This document shows, one piece after another, positions 5,950-12,204 of a stretch of 12,217 bases of DNA. The notes below the pieces were generated by a model that saw only the letters and a list, made by a program, of their open reading frames with translations, was not told where the DNA came from and ran no database searches. The translations under genes were made by a program, and so were the position numbers. Every line of letters begins with the position of its first letter. The first letter of the stretch is position 1. This DNA is from JBKHJZ01 sp046537875 (GTDB taxonomy: Bacteria; Actinomycetota; Acidimicrobiia; Acidimicrobiales; VFJN01): positions 1-12,217 of the forward strand of contig JBKHJZ010000098.1 in NCBI GenBank assembly GCA_046537875.1, in the 5' to 3' direction.

Positions 5950-7329
5950 GTGGATCTGCGCATGCGCGAGGTGGCCCGGATCACCGGTGGCCGCCTGTCC
6001 GGGCCCGACGTGGTCGTCCGGGGTGTCACGATCGATTCCCGGCGGGTGACCGGGGGCGAGCTGTTCGTGCCGATCGTGGCCGCCCGCGACGGCCACGACT
6101 TCGTGGCCCACGCACTGGAGGCCGGGGCGGCGGGCTACCTGACGGCCCGGCCGGCCATCGGCGGCAGCGCCGTCGAGGTCGACGACCCGATGGCCGCGCT
6201 CACCGCGCTCGGCGCCCACGCCCGCGATCGCCTGGCGGGCGGCGCCGGCGACCCGCCGGCCCGGGTGGCCGGCACGCCCGCGGCGGGCCGGGTGGTCGGC
6301 ATCACCGGCTCGCTCGGCAAGACCAGCGTGAAGGACCTGCTCCGCCCCGCACTGTCCGTCCGCTGGCGCACGTGGGCCAGCCTCGGGTCGTTCAACAACG
6401 AGCTGGGGGTCCCCCTGACCCTGGCCAATGCGCCGGCCGACACCGAGGCCCTGATCGTCGAGATGGGCGCCCGGACGGTCGGGGACATCGCCGGGCTCTG
6501 CGCAGTGGCCCGTCCGACGATCGGGGTGGTGACCCGGGTGGCCGCGGTGCACAGCGAGACGTTCGGCGACATCGGGCGGATCGAGCGCGCGAAGGGCGAG
6601 CTGGTGGAGGCGCTGCCGGCCGACGGCACGGCGGTGCTCAACGCAGCCGATCCCCGGGTCGCGGCGATGGCGTCGCGCACGTCGGCCCGGGTGGTCACCT
6701 TCGGCGAGGACGGTGACGTGCGGGCCGAGTGCGTCACGCTCGACGACGCGCTGCGCCCGGGCTTCCGGATCGCGAGCGACTGGGGCGGGGTGAACGTCCG
6801 GCTGGAGGCCCGGGGAGCGCACATGGTGGGCAACGCGCTCGCCGCCGCGACCGCGGCCCTGGTCTGCGGGGTGCCGCTCGACGCGCTCCCGGATGCGTTC
6901 GCCACCGCTGCGCTGTCGCCGTGGAGGATGGAGGTCGTGCGGCTGCCATCCGGTGCCCAGCTCATCAACGACGCCTACAACGCCAACCCGACGTCGATGG
7001 ACGCCGCGCTCCGGTCGCTGGCCGCCCTGCCGGCGCGCCGGCGGATCGCGGTGCTCGGGTACATGGCCGAGCTCGGGTCCGGGAGCGACGATGAGCACCG
7101 GGCCGTCGGGCGCCTCGCCCGTGAGCTGGGCGTCGAGGTTCTCAGCGTGGGGGTGACGGCCTACGGCGCCGACACCGTCGCGTCGATCGACGAGGTCCCT
7201 GCCGCACTGGGCGACCTGGGCCCCCACGACGCGGTGCTGGTGAAGGCCAGCCGCCTCGCCGGCCTCGAGCGCCTCGCCGCGCTCCTCGACGGGTCCCGAG
7301 CCGAGGGGCCCTCGGTCGACGGGTCCTGA
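5950..7329 (+). CDS. murF: UDP-N-acetylmuramoyl-tripeptide--D-alanyl-D-alanine ligase
   Basis: A 459-residue Mur ligase that uses ATP to add D-Ala-D-Ala to UDP-MurNAc-tripeptide in the cytosol. Order of features: N-terminal UDP-binding part with TIDSRRV (27-33); P-loop GITGSLGKTS (117-126, K124); SFNNELGVPLTL (147-158), which with EMGA (171-174) is typical of MurF; NAADPR (231-236); the MurF hallmark NDAYNANPTSMDAAL (340-354); and VKASR (431-435) near the end. Y371 in VLGYMAELG stands where MurF normally has an acidic residue. The GTG at 5950 is preferred over the ATG at 5962, because MurF usually has about six residues before the E-V-A helix. No Shine-Dalgarno is seen. It is divergent from ddl, whose product it consumes, and no other mur or fts genes are in view. 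The last codons lie in a 15-bp tandem repeat. Confidence 0.97.
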   Translation: MDLRMREVARITGGRLSGPDVVVRGVTIDSRRVTGGELFVPIVAARDGHDFVAHALEAGAAGYLTARPAIGGSAVEVDDPMAALTALGAHARDRLAGGAGDPPARVAGTPAAGRVVGITGSLGKTSVKDLLRPALSVRWRTWASLGSFNNELGVPLTLANAPADTEALIVEMGARTVGDIAGLCAVARPTIGVVTRVAAVHSETFGDIGRIERAKGELVEALPADGTAVLNAADPRVAAMASRTSARVVTFGEDGDVRAECVTLDDALRPGFRIASDWGGVNVRLEARGAHMVGNALAAATAALVCGVPLDALPDAFATAALSPWRMEVVRLPSGAQLINDAYNANPTSMDAALRSLAALPARRRIAVLGYMAELGSGSDDEHRAVGRLARELGVEVLSVGVTAYGADTVASIDEVPAALGDLGPHDAVLVKASRLAGLERLAALLDGSRAEGPSVDGS

Positions 7330-7345
7330 GTCGACAGGTCTGGCC
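7286..7345. repeat. Degenerate 15-bp tandem repeat across the murF stop codon
   Basis: Four adjacent 15-base units: TCGACGGGTCCCGAG (7286), CCGAGGGGCCCTCGG (7301, more diverged and a perfect 7+1+7 palindrome), TCGACGGGTCCTGAG (7316) and TCGACAGGTCTGGCC (7331). The murF stop TGA lies inside the third unit. In the protein they give the tail DGSRAEGPSVDGS. The two GTCGAC copies (7315-7320, 7330-7335) could also pair as a six-base stem around the stop codon. Confidence 0.65.
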
Positions 7346-7372
7346 GCAGCGAGGGCCACCCCGGGCTGGCGG

Positions 7373-8503
7373 TCAGGCGGCGCGCAGCACGTCGTCGAGC
7401 GGTCGGTGCTCGGCGTCGAGCGCCCTCGCCACCGCGGGATGGGTGACCGCCCCGTCGACGACGTTCACTCCACGCGCCAGCGCGGGGTCGGCCCGGCAGG
7501 CGGGCGCGAGCCCGGAGGTGGCGAGCGTGCGCACGTAGGCGAGCGTGGCGTTGGTGAGCGCGTAGGTCGACGTGTGCGGCACGGCGCCCGGAATGTTGCC
7601 GACCGCGTAGTGGATGACGCCGTGGCGCTCGAACACCGGGTCGTCGTGGGTCGTCTCGTGCATGCCCTCGATGCACCCACCCTGGTCGATGGCCACGTCG
7701 ACGAGGACGGCGCCCGGCCTCATGCCGCGGACCATCGCATCCGTCACCACCACCGGTGCCCTCCCGCCGGGCACGAGCACGGCGCCGATGACCAGGTCGG
7801 CGTCGGCGACAGCCCGTTCCACCGACCCGAGGTTGGAGGCGAGGGTCAGGATCCGACCCCTGTGGATCTGGTCGACCCATCGGAGGCGGTCGAGGTCGCG
7901 GTCGAGCAGCAGGACCTCGGCCTCCATGCCGGCCGCGATCCACGCGGCGTTCCAGCCGACGTTGCCGGCCCCGATGACGACCACGCGGCCCGGTCGCACC
8001 CCCGGAGCGCCGCCGAGCAGCACGCCCCGGCCTCCCGCCTCCCGCTCCAGGAAGTGGGCGCCGACCTGGGTCGCCATCCTGCCGGCGACCTCGCTCATCG
8101 GCGCCAGCAGCGGGAGCGACCCGTCGGCGGCCTGCACCGTCTCGTAGCCCACGCAGGCCGCACCGCTCTTGATCAGCGCCGTGCCCAGCTCCGGGTAGGC
8201 GGCGAGATGGAGGTAGGCGAACAGCACGTGGTCCGGCCGGAGCAGCGGTAGCTCCTCGGGCTGGGGCTCCTTCACCTTGCACACCAGATCGGCCTCGCCC
8301 CACACCGCGGCCGCGTCGGGCAGGATCCGGGCACCGGCCCGCTCCAGCTCGGCGTCGGCGATCGACGAGCTCCGCCCGGCACCCGCCTCGATCACCACCG
8401 GCACGCCGACCTCGACCAGGTCGCGCACACCGTCGGGGGTGACGGCCACCCGGTACTCGTTGTTCTTGACCTCGGCCGGCACCCCGACCGTGAGGGGTGG
8501 CAT
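7373..8503 (-). CDS. ald: Alanine dehydrogenase
   Basis: A 376-residue NAD-dependent enzyme interconverting L-alanine and pyruvate plus ammonia in the cytosol. It matches the family along its whole length: N-terminal KNNEYRVA (13-20), VKEPQPEE (77-84), YLHLAA (97-102), Rossmann VIGAGNVG (176-183), VDVAIDQGGCIE (268-279), and the long signature NIPGAVPHTSTYALTNAT (303-320). R18, K78, H99 and D273 correspond to the substrate and catalytic residues R15, K75, H96 and D270 of the Mycobacterium tuberculosis enzyme, all shifted by three. The ATG at 8503 begins directly before the first strand. No Shine-Dalgarno is seen; GACACT lies six bases upstream. Its stop faces the murF stop across 43 bp, and its start is 67 bp from the divergent amidase gene. 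It supplies or removes alanine and so may serve the ddl/murF step nearby, or nitrogen and redox balance. Confidence 0.97.
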   Translation of the reverse strand: MPPLTVGVPAEVKNNEYRVAVTPDGVRDLVEVGVPVVIEAGAGRSSSIADAELERAGARILPDAAAVWGEADLVCKVKEPQPEELPLLRPDHVLFAYLHLAAYPELGTALIKSGAACVGYETVQAADGSLPLLAPMSEVAGRMATQVGAHFLEREAGGRGVLLGGAPGVRPGRVVVIGAGNVGWNAAWIAAGMEAEVLLLDRDLDRLRWVDQIHRGRILTLASNLGSVERAVADADLVIGAVLVPGGRAPVVVTDAMVRGMRPGAVLVDVAIDQGGCIEGMHETTHDDPVFERHGVIHYAVGNIPGAVPHTSTYALTNATLAYVRTLATSGLAPACRADPALARGVNVVDGAVTHPAVARALDAEHRPLDDVLRAA

Positions 8504-8509
8504 GCGCCC

Positions 8510-8515
8510 AGTGTC
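8510..8515 (-). promoter_or_regulatory. Possible -10 element of ald (leaderless)
   Basis: On the minus strand GACACT (A at position 2, T at position 6 of TANNNT) stands six bases before the ald ATG, with no Shine-Dalgarno between. It is a weaker match than those of ddl, the amidase gene and tetR. Confidence 0.3.
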
Positions 8516-8556
8516 CCACGGGCGAACCTGTGGCACATCGGCCGGGGCGGGGTCGG

Positions 8557-8562
8557 TACCGT
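8557..8562 (+). promoter_or_regulatory. Possible -10 element of the amidase gene (leaderless)
   Basis: TACCGT fits TANNNT and stands eight bases before the ATG at 8571, in the same position as TACGCT before ddl. No purine-rich ribosome binding site separates it from the ATG. Confidence 0.45.
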
Positions 8563-8570
8563 CTGCCCGC

Positions 8571-9983
8571 ATGGACTTCCGGGACACCACGGTCGCCGAC
8601 CTGACCGCGCGGGTGAGCGCCCGCGAGGTGGCGGCCCGGGAGCTGGTGACCGCCGCGCTGGAGCGCATCGAGCGCCTCGACGGCGAGCTCGGCGCCTTCG
8701 TCGCGGTCGACGGGGAGGCGGCGCTCGCCGAAGCGGCCGCGATCGACGAGCGCCTCGCCGCCGGCGAGGACGTCGGCCCGCTGGCGGGCATCCCGCTGGC
8801 GGTGAAGGACCTGGACGACGCCGCGGGCTTCCCGACCACGCACGGATCGGCGGCGTTCGCCGACGCCCCTCCCGCCGACGCCGACTCGCCGCTCGTCGAA
8901 CGCCTGCGTGCGGCCGGGTGCGTGGTGGTCGGCAAGACCAACACCCCGGAGCTCGGGTGGAAGGCCGACACCGTCAACGAGACCTTCGGCGCCACGCGCA
9001 ACCCCTGGGATCTCGACCGGTCGGCGGGCGGGTCCTCGGGCGGGTCGGCGGCCGCCCTCGCCGCGGGTCTGGTCCCGCTGGCGACCGGGACCGACGGGGG
9101 CGGATCGATCCGGATCCCGGCGTCCGCCGTCGGCCTCACCGGGATGAAGTGCTCGCTCGGGCGCGTGCCGGGCGGTGGGCCCCAGCCACCCGGGTGGCCA
9201 CTGCTGTCGACCAAGGGCCCGATGGCACGGCGGATCCGCGACGTCGCGCTGGCGCTGGACACCGTGGTGGGTCCGGACCCGACCGATCTGGCCTGCCTCC
9301 CCATGCCGGAGGCCTCGTGGTCGCGGTCGCTGCTCGAGCTCAACGCGCCGCGCAAGGTCGCCTGGTCGCCGACCCTCGGCTACGCCGTGGTCGACACCGA
9401 GGTGCTCGCGGTCTGCGAGTCGGCCGTCGCCCGGCTCGAGGGTCTCGGAACCGAGGTGGTGGTCGTCGACCGGATCTTCGACGCCGACCCGGTGGGCGAC
9501 TGGCTGGCGATGGTGGGGGTGAGCTGCCTGCGCACCCTCGATCCGTTCCGGGAGGCCGACGAGGGCTGGCCGCGCATCGACCCGGGGCTGGTGGCGCTGA
9601 TGGAGTGGGCGCGATCGTCGGTCGACGGTGTGCGGCTGTTGCAGGCCGTCGACGCCTGCCACACGGCCAATCTGGCCCTGGTCGACCTCTTCCACGACAT
9701 GCCGCTGCTGCTGACGCCCACGGTGGCCGGGCAGCTGCCGCGCATCGGCGAGCTGGGCACGATCAACGGCGAGCCGAACGCCAACTGGGTGCGCCTGACC
9801 TACCCCTTCAACATGACCCGCTCACCGGCCGGCACCGTGTGCGCAGGCTTCACCCGCGACGGCCTCCCCGTGGGTCTCCAGGTGATCGGTCCGCAGCACG
9901 CGGACGTGGCCGTGCTCCGGCTCCTGGCCCTCCTGGAGGACACGCTCGGGCTCGATCCCGTGCCGGCGTTCCCGCCGCGGTGA
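8571..9983 (+). CDS. Amidase-signature family hydrolase
   Basis: A 470-residue amidase-signature hydrolase, the family that cleaves carboxylic amides with a Ser-cisSer-Lys triad. The triad is visible: K79 in IPLAVKD (74-80), S155 in GGSSGGSAA, and nucleophile S179 in GTDGGGSIRIPAS (173-185). The S155-S179 distance of 24 equals that in fatty acid amide hydrolase (217-241), and K79-S155 is 76 against 75. NPWD (144-147) and PVGLQVIG near the C-terminus are also family features. It could be mistaken for GatA, but no gatC or gatB is adjacent, and a central part lacking GatA hallmarks favours a free-standing amidase. The substrate is unknown. The ATG at 8571 is the only start near the first helix; there is no Shine-Dalgarno. 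It is divergent from ald, which raises the possibility of ammonia or amide metabolism, unproven. Its last codons run into a tandem repeat. Confidence 0.92.
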   Translation: MDFRDTTVADLTARVSAREVAARELVTAALERIERLDGELGAFVAVDGEAALAEAAAIDERLAAGEDVGPLAGIPLAVKDLDDAAGFPTTHGSAAFADAPPADADSPLVERLRAAGCVVVGKTNTPELGWKADTVNETFGATRNPWDLDRSAGGSSGGSAAALAAGLVPLATGTDGGGSIRIPASAVGLTGMKCSLGRVPGGGPQPPGWPLLSTKGPMARRIRDVALALDTVVGPDPTDLACLPMPEASWSRSLLELNAPRKVAWSPTLGYAVVDTEVLAVCESAVARLEGLGTEVVVVDRIFDADPVGDWLAMVGVSCLRTLDPFREADEGWPRIDPGLVALMEWARSSVDGVRLLQAVDACHTANLALVDLFHDMPLLLTPTVAGQLPRIGELGTINGEPNANWVRLTYPFNMTRSPAGTVCAGFTRDGLPVGLQVIGPQHADVAVLRLLALLEDTLGLDPVPAFPPR

Positions 9984-10080
9984 CCGCGGTCCCCCCACCG
10001 TGACCGGCGTTCCCGCGGCGTCAGCAGGGTCGCTCGCGGTGACCGGCGTTCGGGTCCCGGTGACCGGCGTTCCCTCGCAG
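9960..10080. repeat. Degenerate 20-21 bp tandem repeat across the amidase stop codon
   Basis: Units begin at 9960, 9980, 10000, 10020, 10039 and 10060. The best copies share GTGACCGGCGTTC exactly (10000-10012, 10039-10051, 10060-10072); the unit at 9960 reads GTGCCGGCGTTCCCGCCGCG, the one at 9980 GTGACCGCGGTCCCCCCACC, and the one at 10020 is the most diverged. The first unit encodes the last amino acids of the amidase (VPAFPPR), and the stop TGA is at the start of the second. A 7+1+7 palindrome (9975-9989) spans the stop. The array fills most of the gap before the tRNA gene. Confidence 0.65.
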
Positions 10081-10099
10081 GGAGGCCACATCGTGCTGC

Positions 10100-10105
10100 T
10101 ATGGT
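10100..10105 (+). promoter_or_regulatory. Possible -10 element of the tRNA-Val gene
   Basis: TATGGT fits TANNNT and lies 12 bases before the mature tRNA 5' end, placing a start site near 10112 and leaving a short leader for RNase P to remove. The same hexamer occurs before the acyl-CoA dehydrogenase gene. No clear -35 is seen. Confidence 0.4.
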
Positions 10106-10117
10106 GACAGCCCCCCG

Positions 10118-10194
10118 GGGCGTATAGCTCAGTTGGCTAGAGCGCACGCTTCACACGCGTGAGGTCACTGGTTCGAGTCCAGTTACGCCCACCA
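10118..10194 (+). tRNA. tRNA-Val (anticodon CAC)
   Basis: A full cloverleaf can be folded. Acceptor GGGCGTA (10118-10124) pairs with TACGCCC (10184-10190); D stem GCTC/GAGC (10127-10130, 10140-10143); anticodon stem CACGC/GCGTG (10145-10149, 10157-10161) with loop TTCACAC, anticodon CAC at 10152-10154; T stem ACTGG/CCAGT with loop TTCGAGT. The discriminator is A10191, and CCA (10192-10194) is encoded in the DNA. All stems are fully paired. CAC reads the valine codon GUG, abundant in this GC-rich sequence. Confidence 0.97.
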
Positions 10195-10234
10195 CCCGGA
10201 TGCTCCGGTGGCTCCAATCCGGCCACGCGGCCAG

Positions 10235-10258
10235 GCGGGGTCTCGCTGGCGAGCCCGC
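10235..10258. terminator. Hairpin between tRNA-Val and carD
   Basis: GCGGG (10235-10239) and CTCGC (10242-10246) pair with GCGAG (10249-10253) and CCCGC (10254-10258), interrupted only by a two-base GT bulge. The element begins nine bases beyond the carD stop codon, between convergent carD and the tRNA gene, so it could end transcripts from both sides. There is no T-tract on either strand. Confidence 0.5.
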
Positions 10259-10267
10259 GTCTTGCGG

Positions 10268-10750
10268 TCAGGCCAGCGTCTTGGCGAGGCGTTCCATCGC
10301 CTCGTCCTCGCTGATGTCGAGCGCGAACGCGAGCTCAGACACCAGCACCTGGCGGGCCTTGACGAACATCGACTTCTCGCCCGCGGACAGTCCCTTGTCG
10401 GCGTCCCGGAGGGCCAGGTTCCGGACGACCTCGGCCACCTGGTAGACGTCCCCGGACTTCAGCTTCTCCTGGTGGTTCTTGAACCGCCGCGACCAGTTGG
10501 TGGGCTCGCGCACGTCCTTCTTCGCGAGGACCTCGAACACGTCCTCCACGTCCTCGACGCTGATCGGATAGCGCATCCCGATCTCCTCGGCCTTGTCGAC
10601 CGGGACCTTGAGGACGAGGTCGCCGTGGGTCATGCGGAGCACGAAGAAGTCCCGTGTCTCGCCGTCGGGCCCTGCCCGTACCTCGGTCTCCTCGATGACG
10701 GCGGCGCCGTGGTGGGGGTAGACGACCCTGTCCTTGACGCGAAACGACAC
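10268..10750 (-). CDS. carD: CarD-family RNA polymerase-binding regulator
   Basis: A 160-residue protein close in length and sequence to mycobacterial CarD (about 162 residues), which binds the RNA polymerase beta subunit and promoter DNA, stabilises open complexes and influences rRNA transcription. The N-terminal RNA polymerase interaction domain (1-60) starts FRVKDRVVYPHHGAAVIE (3-20). The helical DNA-binding domain contains EPTNWSRRFK (82-91), whose W86 matches the W85 that wedges into the -10 region, then EKLKSGDVYQVAEVVRNL (95-112) and GLSAGEKSM (120-128), all diagnostic. The GTG start at 10750 is supported by GAGGAG six bases upstream. In mycobacteria carD neighbours ispD/ispF; here it lies between tRNA-Val and an acyl-CoA dehydrogenase gene, so the usual context is absent. 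It shares a 182-bp divergent region with that gene. Confidence 0.96.
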   Translation of the reverse strand: MSFRVKDRVVYPHHGAAVIEETEVRAGPDGETRDFFVLRMTHGDLVLKVPVDKAEEIGMRYPISVEDVEDVFEVLAKKDVREPTNWSRRFKNHQEKLKSGDVYQVAEVVRNLALRDADKGLSAGEKSMFVKARQVLVSELAFALDISEDEAMERLAKTLA

Positions 10751-10840
10751 GCGCTACTCCTCGCTGCGGCCCTCGTGGGGGGTCCGTACAGGATGCCACC
10801 TTCGGACATCGTCGCCACAGTCGACCGCCGGCCGGCAGCT

Positions 10841-10880
10841 GTGACGTTCGGCTACCAGGTGTGACGCTCCGCCACCACCG
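10841..10880. repeat. Two 20-bp direct repeats upstream of the acyl-CoA dehydrogenase gene
   Basis: GTGACGTTCGGCTACCAGGT (10841-10860) is followed at once by GTGACGCTCCGCCACCACCG (10861-10880), 14 of 20 bases identical. They sit in the carD/acyl-CoA dehydrogenase divergent region directly before the TATGGT hexamer. A tandem regulator site is possible, but the similarity is modest. Confidence 0.4.
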
Positions 10881-10888
10881 CCTATGGT
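10861..10888 (+). promoter_or_regulatory. Possible promoter of the acyl-CoA dehydrogenase gene
   Basis: TATGGT (10883-10888) fits TANNNT. GTGACG (10861-10866), 16 bases upstream, shares TGAC with the TTGACA -35 consensus. This would give a leader of about 38 bases containing the GGAGG ribosome binding site, unlike the leaderless starts elsewhere in the window. Confidence 0.4.
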
Positions 10889-10922
10889 CGGCGCGTCGGT
10901 CGTCACCCCGTGCGAAGAACCC

Positions 10923-10927
10923 GGAGG
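10923..10927 (+). promoter_or_regulatory. Ribosome binding site fixing the acyl-CoA dehydrogenase start
   Basis: GGAGG stands five bases before the GTG at 10933. This chooses 10933 over the longer reading that could begin at 10861, whose first 24 codons look non-coding and contain the promoter candidate. Confidence 0.75.
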
Positions 10928-10932
10928 CTGCG

Positions 10933-12204
10933 GTGCTCGAATGGTCCGACGAACAGCAGATGGTCCGCGCCGCGGTGCGCGACTTCGTCGAGAAGGAGGT
11001 CGTGCCCCACCATCGGGATCTCGAGCACGGTGACCTGCCGCCGTACGGCATCATCCGGAAGCTGGTCTCGACCTTCGGGCTCGACAGCATGGCGCGCGAC
11101 CGCTTCGAGCGGCACATCGCCCGGGAGCGGGCGGCGCCGACCGGCGATCGGGCGGACGACGGCGACGGCGCCCCGGCGGGCCGCGAGCGGGGCGGCGACC
11201 CGGTGCGCGACCCGCGGGAGGCCATGAACGCCACGGCTTTCCAGCTCATCCCGATCATCGAGCTGTGCCGGTGGAGCCCGGGCATGGTCACCGCCATGGG
11301 CGTGTCGATGGGTCTGACCTCGGCGGCGATCCTCAGCCGGGGCACGATCGAGCAGAAGGAGCGGTGGGCGCTGCCGCTGCTCACCTTCGAGAAGGTGGGT
11401 GCGTGGGCGATCACCGAGCCCGGGTCGGGGTCCGACGCCTTCGGGGCCATGCGGTCGGTCGCCCGCCGCGACGGCGACGAGTACGTGCTCAACGGGTCCA
11501 AGACCTTCATCACGAACGGGCCGCACGCCGACACGATCGTGTTCATCTGCAAGCTCGACGAGGGCAACCCGCCGGCCGAGCGCAAGATCGTGAGCTTCAT
11601 CCTCGACTCCGGCACCCCCGGGCTCGAGCAGTCGAAGCCCCTGAAGAAGATGGGCATGCACAGCTCGCCCACGGGCGAGCTGTTCCTCACCGACGTGCGG
11701 GTCGGGCGCGACCGGCTGATCGGCGAGACCGAGGACTCGCCCGGGAGCGGTCGCACGGCCGCCAAGGCCACGTTCCTGCAGGAGCGGTCGGGCGTGGCGG
11801 CGATGGCGCTCGGCATCATCTCGCAGTGCCTCGACCTGTGCGTCGCGTACGCCAAGGACCGCGTGCAGTTCGGCCGGCCGATCGGGGAGTTCCAGCTCAT
11901 ACAGGAGAAGCTGGCCCGGATGGAGGTCGCCCGCCTCAACGTGGAGAACCTGGTCTTCCGGGTGATCGAGGCGTCGGGATCCGAGCGAGGGTTCACGCTG
12001 GCGGAGGCGTCGGCCATGAAGCTCTACGCCGCCCGGGCCGCGACCGAGGTGGCCTTGGAGGCCGTGCAGCTCTTCGGGGGCAACGGCTACATGAGCGAGT
12101 TCCAGGTGGAGCAGCTCGCCCGCGACGCCAAGGTGCTGCAGATCTACGCCGGTACCGACGAGATCCAGATCACCCACATCGCCAAGGACCTGCTGCAGCG
12201 CTGA
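10933..12204 (+). CDS. Acyl-CoA dehydrogenase
   Basis: A 423-residue FAD-dependent enzyme that introduces a 2,3 double bond into an acyl-CoA and passes electrons to an electron transfer flavoprotein. The order is normal: helical N-terminal domain (1-155), FAD-contacting beta domain with AWAITEPGSGSD (157-168) and LNGSKTFITNG (186-196), and the C-terminal helical domain with DRVQFGRPIGEFQLIQ (309-324) and QLFGGNGYMSEF (379-390). The usual catalytic Glu of YEGT is Ala here (YAGT, 405-408). E284 in FLQERSG lines up with the relocated base of isovaleryl-CoA dehydrogenase, so the enzyme probably belongs to that mechanistic group, which does not prove isovaleryl-CoA as substrate. Residues about 62-97 form a low-complexity charged insertion rich in R, D, G and A. 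The GTG start is fixed by GGAGG. It is divergent from carD; no other beta-oxidation gene is visible before the window ends. Confidence 0.94.
   Translation: MLEWSDEQQMVRAAVRDFVEKEVVPHHRDLEHGDLPPYGIIRKLVSTFGLDSMARDRFERHIARERAAPTGDRADDGDGAPAGRERGGDPVRDPREAMNATAFQLIPIIELCRWSPGMVTAMGVSMGLTSAAILSRGTIEQKERWALPLLTFEKVGAWAITEPGSGSDAFGAMRSVARRDGDEYVLNGSKTFITNGPHADTIVFICKLDEGNPPAERKIVSFILDSGTPGLEQSKPLKKMGMHSSPTGELFLTDVRVGRDRLIGETEDSPGSGRTAAKATFLQERSGVAAMALGIISQCLDLCVAYAKDRVQFGRPIGEFQLIQEKLARMEVARLNVENLVFRVIEASGSERGFTLAEASAMKLYAARAATEVALEAVQLFGGNGYMSEFQVEQLARDAKVLQIYAGTDEIQITHIAKDLLQR

Noticed and set aside
7341..7358. TGGCC/GGCCA hairpin between murF and ald as an intrinsic terminator
   Set aside because: The stem is only five bases with an eight-base loop and no T-tract; too weak to call alone.
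7161..9695. An 844-residue open frame on the minus strand over ald and the amidase gene
   Set aside because: It runs antisense to the amidase gene and out of frame with ald, without domain signatures. GC-rich sequence has few stop codons, so such frames are expected.
8571..9983. The amidase as GatA of the tRNA amidotransferase
   Set aside because: No gatC or gatB is adjacent, and the central and C-terminal parts do not show the GatA pattern that I would expect. A free-standing amidase is more likely.
9960..10080. The repeat array as a CRISPR
   Set aside because: Units are adjacent without unique spacers, are only 20-21 bp and diverged, and no cas gene is present.
10118..10194. The tRNA-Val gene as an attachment site of an integrated element
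   Set aside because: No integrase gene and no second copy of the tRNA 3' end are visible in the window.
10335..12017. A 560-residue open frame on the minus strand opposite the acyl-CoA dehydrogenase gene
   Set aside because: It overlaps two strongly supported genes, shows no motif, and is serine/arginine-rich as expected from antisense reading.
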